A stretch of DNA of 64,000 nucleotides from assembly GCA_021399435.1 (NCBI GenBank), contig JAJTUP010000005.1:496001-560000 (forward strand), given 5' to 3'. Each line of letters begins with the position of its first letter. Position 1 is the first letter of the stretch. The notes under the pieces were generated by a model. The model saw nothing but the letters and a program-made list of their open reading frames with translations, was not told the origin of the DNA and did no database searches. Positions 58,301 through 64,000 of the stretch are shown here, piece by piece. This DNA is from Diaporthe sp. PMI_573 (taxonomy: Eukaryota > Ascomycota > Sordariomycetes > Diaporthales > Diaporthaceae). The translations under genes and the position numbers were made by a program.

Positions 58301-59511
58301 GTTGTCGTTCAAGTTGAGGATAGTGCGGAGATAGTCTCCAAGGATGATATTCACGTAAAGACCGCAGGTAATACTAATGCGGGATATTCTCGTTAATCAA
58401 GTGGGCAGCCCAGTTCCGATTTTAAAGTTCTCCACTTACAGTCTACCAGTTTGGAACAGGTCGTTATCACGCTTGGCTAATGCTGATTTATATACCGAAG
58501 ATTCAGAGTTTCCTCGAGGCATGTTGAATCGACCGTTCTCGTTAATGGTGGCAAGCTCTCCGACGATGTAATTATGGAACCTGTTGAATGCGACCAACAT
58601 GGCACAGGCCCCAGGAGGCTGGCCAATCAGCCGCTGTTCCGCGAATGTGTCCCTCTTCAGCATCCCGTTCTCGTTGGTCCTCACTGATCGCTGTTGTTTC
58701 TCATCGTGGCCATAGAGGGGACCAAGGTCGAGATAACTTGAGCAGTCAAGATTGGGGCCTTCAGGCGAGGTCTTGAAGATATCGTGGATAATGATAGTTG
58801 CAAAGTGGAAGAGCGAGGACGAGACCTTGGTGGGACTCTCCCGGGCAGGTCCCTCTCGGCGCATCAGCACTATAAGATGTCAGTGGCAAATTTCTAAGAC
58901 AAAGCTTCATGGAAAATGATAATCTTACTGTCGAAGATGAGTCCCGGGTCGGGCAGGTTGATATCTCGCGTATGGGTGGGGATGACGCTACGGGCATAAG
59001 GCGAGCCCTTTGCACCCAACTGAGGATACATAATGTTCTGTTAGATTGTTAGTAAGAGTAAAAGGATACCATACAAAAGCTAGGAGGTGCGCCTACATTA
59101 TTGCTGCCATCTGCAGTTCGGTACTTGAACTCATCTCCCAAAAAGGACATCGGAGGGTGTTGGAGGGCACCCCAGAGATTCTTGATGAAGGCTCCACTCA
59201 AGTCATTGCGAAGCCGAGAATCATTCGGCAGTGACGCAGCCAGCCGGATGATTTCCTCATACTATATCCAGAGACCATTTAGCAATAGCCCATGTCGATG
59301 CGCCACCTGGTGTCTTGGGGGAGGTGCTCACAAGGAATTTACGATCGTCAATGATGCCATTTGCAAGGATAGTCTGGCCAAAGTTACGGGCAAGATTGAT
59401 ATTGTCACCCACTCGTCCCGCTTGGCTGTGTAAGTCCTCGGCTGCTCGGAAGGCAAGTCCCATGAGGTTAGAGATCTCGTGACGAGGTTTGGACAGGTCG
59501 AGGGAAGACAT
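55311..59511 (-). CDS. ppo: psi-producing oxygenase (linoleate diol synthase type)
   Basis: Large minus-strand gene in about a dozen exons. The first seven are 59511-59332, 59261-59097, 59037-58929, 58869-58440, 58373-58177, 57981-57904 and one from about 57840 to 57490. The N-terminal half is a heme peroxidase-like dioxygenase. It has IIHDIF at the distal His, LDLGPLYG for calcium, and the catalytic Tyr and proximal His in EFNFVYRW-H, joined across an intron. The C-terminal half is a P450-like domain with WELISTQSAVAATQAG and a heme-Cys motif GPHQCLG. The Cys is kept, as in bifunctional PpoA/diol-synthase enzymes and unlike PpoC, which lacks it. The enzyme turns linoleate to hydroperoxides and then diols (oxylipin 'psi factors') that balance sexual and asexual development. 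Intron 5 is unusually long (about 195 nt). Confidence 0.92.
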
Positions 59512-61227
59512 CTTGCCGTATGCTCAACTGTTTCAAGCGCAGCAGATCAAGACGGGACAACACAAACGGCGCGAAACACAACAGGCACGAGGGGACAGCG
59601 TCTTATTATATCTCCTGCGGTCTATCTGCAGCAATCCTTGTCACATGCTGGATTCAGATGGTGTGCAGGATGCATGGTCCACATGCCCATGCAGCATATA
59701 AGGCAGACAACATGCAGCCCCCAAGTTCAGAAGAGTGTGCACCAGGTCGTATCGAGAACAAAGGTCCTGGATGATCCGCATCACAGTAAGCATTCGAGGA
59801 CTACTCTTGAGTAATTCCCTGACCTTCATTGGAGGATGTCAGTCTGTTCTAGGAACCCACCAAGTGCAGGGTACCCGCCAGGACAAAGAGATTCCATATG
59901 CTATTGGGGAGCTTGCCCAGATCAAGCCAAGCGGTACTGGCCGTGTGGCCCGCCCCGGCTGACACCCTCAGAATCCTCCCCTTCTCTTTCATTAGAATCA
60001 GCCTTGCTTGCCACCTGAGCATCAGAGCACCTGAAACATTTCTTACTGAATCTGTGCAAGTACCATCGCATCGTGCAGGTACAACTGATATCTTTTCCTC
60101 AGCTCGACACAATCTCTGGATTCCACCAAGCCAAGCTAGGCTCCCAAACCGGAACGGCCGTAGCTATAGTGGGCTAGGCTTGATATATCACGCAATTATT
60201 TGATCAGGTTACAATGCCCACCAGGACGACTAAAGCAGCACATGCCAGCTGAATTTGGCCAGCTTTGTAGCACATGCTCACCACTCATACAAGAACAACC
60301 TTGGAAGATAGGGTAACTCGAAAGGTTTGATAGAATCTGGTATACAAAATCAACTCCCAAGACCGCCAAATGGTCTGTGCAACAGAAGTGGGCAGAACCA
60401 GATAAAGCGTAGCGGCATTCTCGCGCACTACCATAATGCGTCTTTACAGTGAAAAGTAAATAGCAGCACATTTGAGCGACATATTAATGCAGGAGTTAAT
60501 ATACTTCAGCCTAAGAAAAAAGCGAAGTAGAGGACCGGTTGATCCCGATGAAATGACAGTATAGACGGTTCGCGAATATGTCAGCTAATAGCTACTAGTA
60601 TTACTAGCGAGAGAATACAGACGGGAAGAAAACTGTACTTGCGATCAATTGGTACCTCGGTACCTAGGTACCAATGTTTGTGGTTTACTTTTGCGTAAAG
60701 CCCGCCCCCATGCTGCAGCACGAGTTGGGATCCACCCACACAGCCGAAGGACTGCATGTGTGTGTGTGGAGTCCGTGGGAAGGCAACCACTTCTGAAGTG
60801 GGCAGCGCCGTGATCCGACTTCTCGGTCCCGATTTTTATTAGCGCTGGGTTTCTGCAGCTTGAGCTCCAGCATAGGTTACAGTGTTCTATTTTGACGATT
60901 TTAGTCCCTGCCGGATCCAGCACCAACAGGCCGCCCCCATCCGCTGATTGCAACCTTGGGTCCCGCGATAACAGGTTGGTATGGAGACTGATGATCTCGA
61001 ATGTTACACTTTTCCGGAATTAGTGTCTGAACGACCGTGTGTCCACATTACTCGGCGACAAAATCTTCTCCCCCTCACTTGTAGATAGGTATAATATCAG
61101 TCTGAATGATGTACTATGTATGTATGCCCGCTTTCTTCACGCGACCTCACTTCATCGGCATTCGATGGCGTGAGAGACCTCACCGTTCTGTCTTTTTGCT
61201 GGGCCCGCCCACTATCATTGCAGCGCC
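59512..61227. promoter_or_regulatory. large divergent intergenic region
   Basis: 1.7 kb between the oxygenase start and the rhodopsin-domain gene, so it holds both promoters. A KpnI-site palindrome lies at 60648-60675. Short TG-repeat at about 60757. No coding frame is convincing. Confidence 0.5.
60648..60675. repeat. short palindrome with three GGTACC sites
   Basis: ATTGGTACCT then CGGTACCT then AGGTACCAAT: 10-bp arms around an 8-nt centre. It could be a binding site for a dimeric regulator. No link to a known factor. Confidence 0.6.
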
Positions 61228-62649
61228 ATGAACTCGTCTGCGGTTGACCTTTGCACTGTTCCAGCGGGGACGTCCCCAAACGGGCACTACAACTTCGAGA
61301 ACCCAGAGACCCTTAGGCCAACAATTATCGCCATCGGCGTAGTGTTGTGCACAATTTCCGTGACATTAGTAGTTGAGCGAATCCACATTAATCAGAAGAA
61401 GCTGGCCTCTGCCGATTGTATGCTAGTCGCTCATGTTTAAGACTATGGAGAATGGGTGCTGACGTTTCACAGATTTCACCGTCGCCGCGTGTGCCTTCAA
61501 CATCGGCTTCACGGGTATCCAGCTCTCTTGTAAGATCCCGATCAGAATGGTGGACTATGCTTGGCCGGTTTTTCTAACCTTAAATCTCTGCAGCGACGTG
61601 GATGTATCGCCACCAGTGGGATATACCGGTCTGCTGGTTTACTCCATCGTACTTCAAGAAGCTCTTTATCCAAGAGTGTTTCTTTGCCCCGGTCTACTTC
61701 ACCTCTAAAACGGCTATTTTTCTGTTATATCGGCAGCTATTTGCCATCAAAAAATGGATGAGAAATGCTGTCAACGTCGGTATATTGCTCACCTTTGTCT
61801 TGTACCTTCCCACTATACCTACAGCAGCTGTGTCATCAGCACCCCGCCTGGGCGGATCCTGGTCATCTATCTTTACGTCTGACGGACCTGAGATGATGAT
61901 CACGTGGGGGATTGTTATGGCCACATTGAGCACACTTTTAGATCTTTACATCTTTTTCCTCCCTCTTCCCAATATCCTCCGCCTTCAGATGCCACTACGG
62001 CGACGTCTTCAGGTGGTGGGCGTGTTCGCCACGGCCTTTATGTGAGTTTAGAAGTCAGAAGACTAGTGTTGTTTACAATGAGGCTGACGTTATCATTTCC
62101 AGGGGTGTGGTTGCGAGCGCGTTGTCTCTGGTCTACAGAATCCAGCTGATCGATGCTGATGATACTCTGTGGCCACAAGCCATCACTTCCATCTGCGCGT
62201 AGGCTCTTTCCGTCCTTTCACCCTGTATTCCTTTATTGGGGCCCGCACTGACGCAGCTAACACCGTTGACACCATCTAGTCTCATCGAGTCCAACGTTGC
62301 CATTATTGTGGGATGCATGCCAGCATTCTCACAGTTCTGCAAACAGTATGCTGCCGGCTCCGGGCTGTTCAAGTCACTTCGATCCTATCTTCGAGAAAAG
62401 GGCCCCAGCAGCAACAGAGTCTGTGGTGATGTAGACGAGAGCAGGAGTCCGAAGCCGGTGCCACAAGCTGTATTATCACCGCTTGAGAGACAGAGGATAT
62501 CCTGCGATATTTCAGATGCAACCTTGTCTTATGGAATGTCTTTGAATGGTGAGCGTGATTCTCCGGGCTTATCAACAGACATTATTCATTCTACGGACAT
62601 TTCTCAGTATTGGGAATTAGAGAATGATAGCAATGAATGTTTAGCCTAG
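61228..62649 (+). CDS. fungal rhodopsin-domain integral membrane protein
   Basis: Five exons: 61228-61417, 61473-61529, 61594-62041, 62103-62198, 62280-62649, giving 386 residues. Seven membrane spans can be counted: IIAIGVVLCTISVTLVV, FTVAACAFNIGFTGIQL, FAPVYFTSKTAIFLLY, AVNVGILLTFVLYL, MMITWGIVMATLSTLLDLYIFFLPL, VVGVFATAFMGVVASALSLV and ESNVAIIVGCMPAF. The charged cytoplasmic tail begins at about 300. This is the layout of the fungal 'rhodopsin domain' family, including PTH11-like proteins, but no CFEM domain is present and no retinal Lys is recognised. Members are mostly of unknown ligand. Every exon join is in frame. Confidence 0.85.
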
Positions 62650-63196
62650 AAAACGTGTGCTACGTATTCGGCCTGGGAACCCCATTTCGTTCCCAAGCGC
62701 TGGAATCAATTCTCAACTATTTTCAAGGTGGCACTTATCATAATTGCATGTGCCTACATTGTGGAAGCACGGACGTGAGACTCTATGGGTGCGCTTCTGG
62801 TTGCTTGAGCAAAACTTCGAGGGCCCCACAGCGTTGTTGAATTCTCTTGGCACATATCTCAGACTGTTTTGTCCAAGGAAATCGGAAGGACCCGCTCCAC
62901 GCCGCAATTTCCAAGTGGTGGTACTGTACCTATGTACTGTGTGAGTGCGGCGCAGCTAGCCGCTTGGGTCAGTCTGTTGGGAGCCAGACGAAGTCCCAGG
63001 TCCATTTAAAAGGCGTCGCAGCCAACTCCCACAGGTGGACCGGCCAATGTCGTTGGCTTGCTTGCTTCCTCCCTGCAACTCAATCACCAGTTTCTCGATT
63101 CTGTCGACATCGAAAATATCGCGTATGAGCTTCATTGGCTCCTTCACATCCAATTGCGCTTTCCTTGGATTCTTCACCAACAAAAAGACAATTCAA
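62650..63196. other. intergenic
   Basis: About 550 bp between rhodopsin-domain gene and oxidase gene. Nothing beyond ordinary flanks. Confidence 0.5.
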
Positions 63197-64000
63197 ATGG
63201 CTGACAGCAATAGGCTACGTGCAGTACGTGCCAGGCCTGGTCATAGACATTCGGCTGTAACTTGCAAAGATCAAGACTGACCAGGCTTTACTTCTAGGTC
63301 GAAAGTTTGGTCACCCTGCTGGGGCCGGAAAAGGTGTCTCTACCAGGAAGTCCCGCCTATGATGCGAGTCTATCGTCTTATTTCGCCTTGCAGGCGTCCT
63401 CAATCCGTCCATTGTGTTTCGTTGTGCCGCATACGGCCCACGATGTCTCGGCCGTAGTCCAGTCACTAGCCGCTGAGACCGTCACGAACTCGTGCGGTTT
63501 CTCAATTCGATCTGGTGGCCACATGTGGAATCCGGGCGCATCTAATTCATCCGGCGGGGTGACAGTCGACCTGGCGAAGCTCAACTCGATCGATGTCAAC
63601 GCTGAGGACTCGACCGTGTCTGTCGGGCCGGCCGCAACATGGGATGCTGTCTTCGCCAAGCTCGACCCCTTGGGACTGAGTGTTGCTGGAGGCCGTGTCG
63701 CGGGCGTGGGCGTGGGCGGGTTGACACTGGGAGGTGGCCTTTCGCATTTCTCGCCTCGCTATGGGTGGACTTGTGACACGGTCACGGCCTTTGAAGTTGT
63801 CTTGGCCGATGGCTCCATTGTGGAAGCCAATGAGACGCAGAACACGGATCTCTTCCACGGTCTTCGCGGCGGATGCAACAACTTCGGCATCGTCACCCAG
63901 GTTGACCTGAAGACGTTTGATCAAGGCGCTGTGTGGGCTGCCACGATCTATAGCCCGCTCTCTACTGTAGATGACCAGATCCGAATCTTCGCCAAGCTTG
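63197..64000 (+). CDS. FAD-linked oxidase (BBE/PCMH type), partial
   Basis: Starts with a 9-codon exon (63197-63223, MADSNRLRA), then an intron to 63297. Exon 2 runs from 63298 off the window edge. The frame is open for all 703 nt. The N-terminal PCMH FAD-binding domain has FSIRSGGHMWNPGAS, with the His that carries covalent FAD in this family. VAGVGVGGLTLGGGLSHFSPRYGWTCDTV follows; its Cys could be the second FAD attachment site in bicovalent members. Then come FEVVLADGS and LRGGCNNFGIVTQ. Such enzymes oxidise alcohols, sugars or alkaloid-like compounds with oxygen, and are often secreted or part of secondary-metabolite clusters. No signal peptide is seen in the first exon, so this one may be cytosolic. 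The C-terminal half lies beyond the window. Confidence 0.88.

Overview
The window is nuclear DNA of a filamentous ascomycete (Pezizomycotina, most likely Sordariomycetes or a close class). Three things point there. Genes carry short introns of roughly 50-80 nt with GT..AG ends and CTAAC/CTGAC-like branch sites. Intergenic spaces are compact. The gene families are fungal: a Goodbye-type NACHT protein, Zn2Cys6 regulator, WSC wall protein, psi-producing oxygenase, kexin, fungal rhodopsin-like membrane protein and Fot/pogo transposase. Transposon relics carry C-to-T type stop codons, as expected from repeat-induced point mutation (RIP). Exon joins below were read by hand from splice signals and reading frame.

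Layout. 1-25 kb is mostly intact housekeeping sequence. It holds an NmrA-like oxidoreductase, a 173-bp foldback element, a 1502-residue NLR (N-terminal Goodbye-like domain, NACHT, TPR-like repeats, acidic minisatellite, ZZ-like zinc finger) and complex I 21 kDa subunit. These are followed by the fork-protection protein Csm3/Swi3, the Ski2 RNA helicase, an ESCRT-III Did2-like protein, a DUF427 protein, an unknown acidic nuclear protein, a frameshifted kinase-like gene and a secreted GH32 enzyme.

25-35 kb is an accessory, decayed segment. It holds an intact 2-oxoglutarate/Fe(II) oxygenase facing a truncated second oxygenase. The truncated gene is fused to a LINE reverse-transcriptase remnant. 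A broken STAND N-terminal-domain gene and several small repeat relics follow.

35-41 kb has a divergent pair of intact genes, a TRP/flavin-carrier-like membrane protein and a Kex2-type protease. 40.8-42.9 kb is a nearly complete pogo/Fot transposon with visible terminal inverted repeats. 43-46 kb is a ten-exon Zn2Cys6 regulator whose zinc cluster is damaged. A possible HET-protein remnant and an acid-sphingomyelinase-like secreted phosphoesterase with two GC-AG introns follow.

49.3-51.2 kb is AT-rich and ends in a roughly 1.07-kb inverted repeat (two arms of about 530 bp). This abuts a 5'-truncated TPR gene. 53.9-64 kb returns to intact genes: a WSC cell-wall protein, a psi-producing oxygenase (heme dioxygenase plus P450), a rhodopsin-domain membrane protein, and the start of an FAD-linked oxidase that runs off the window.

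The most interesting theme is self/non-self recognition. One intact NLR sits in the core segment, and pieces of three further candidate recognition genes (STAND N-domain, possible HET remnant, TPR tail) lie among transposons. No clearly new multi-gene system can be demonstrated from the sequence alone.
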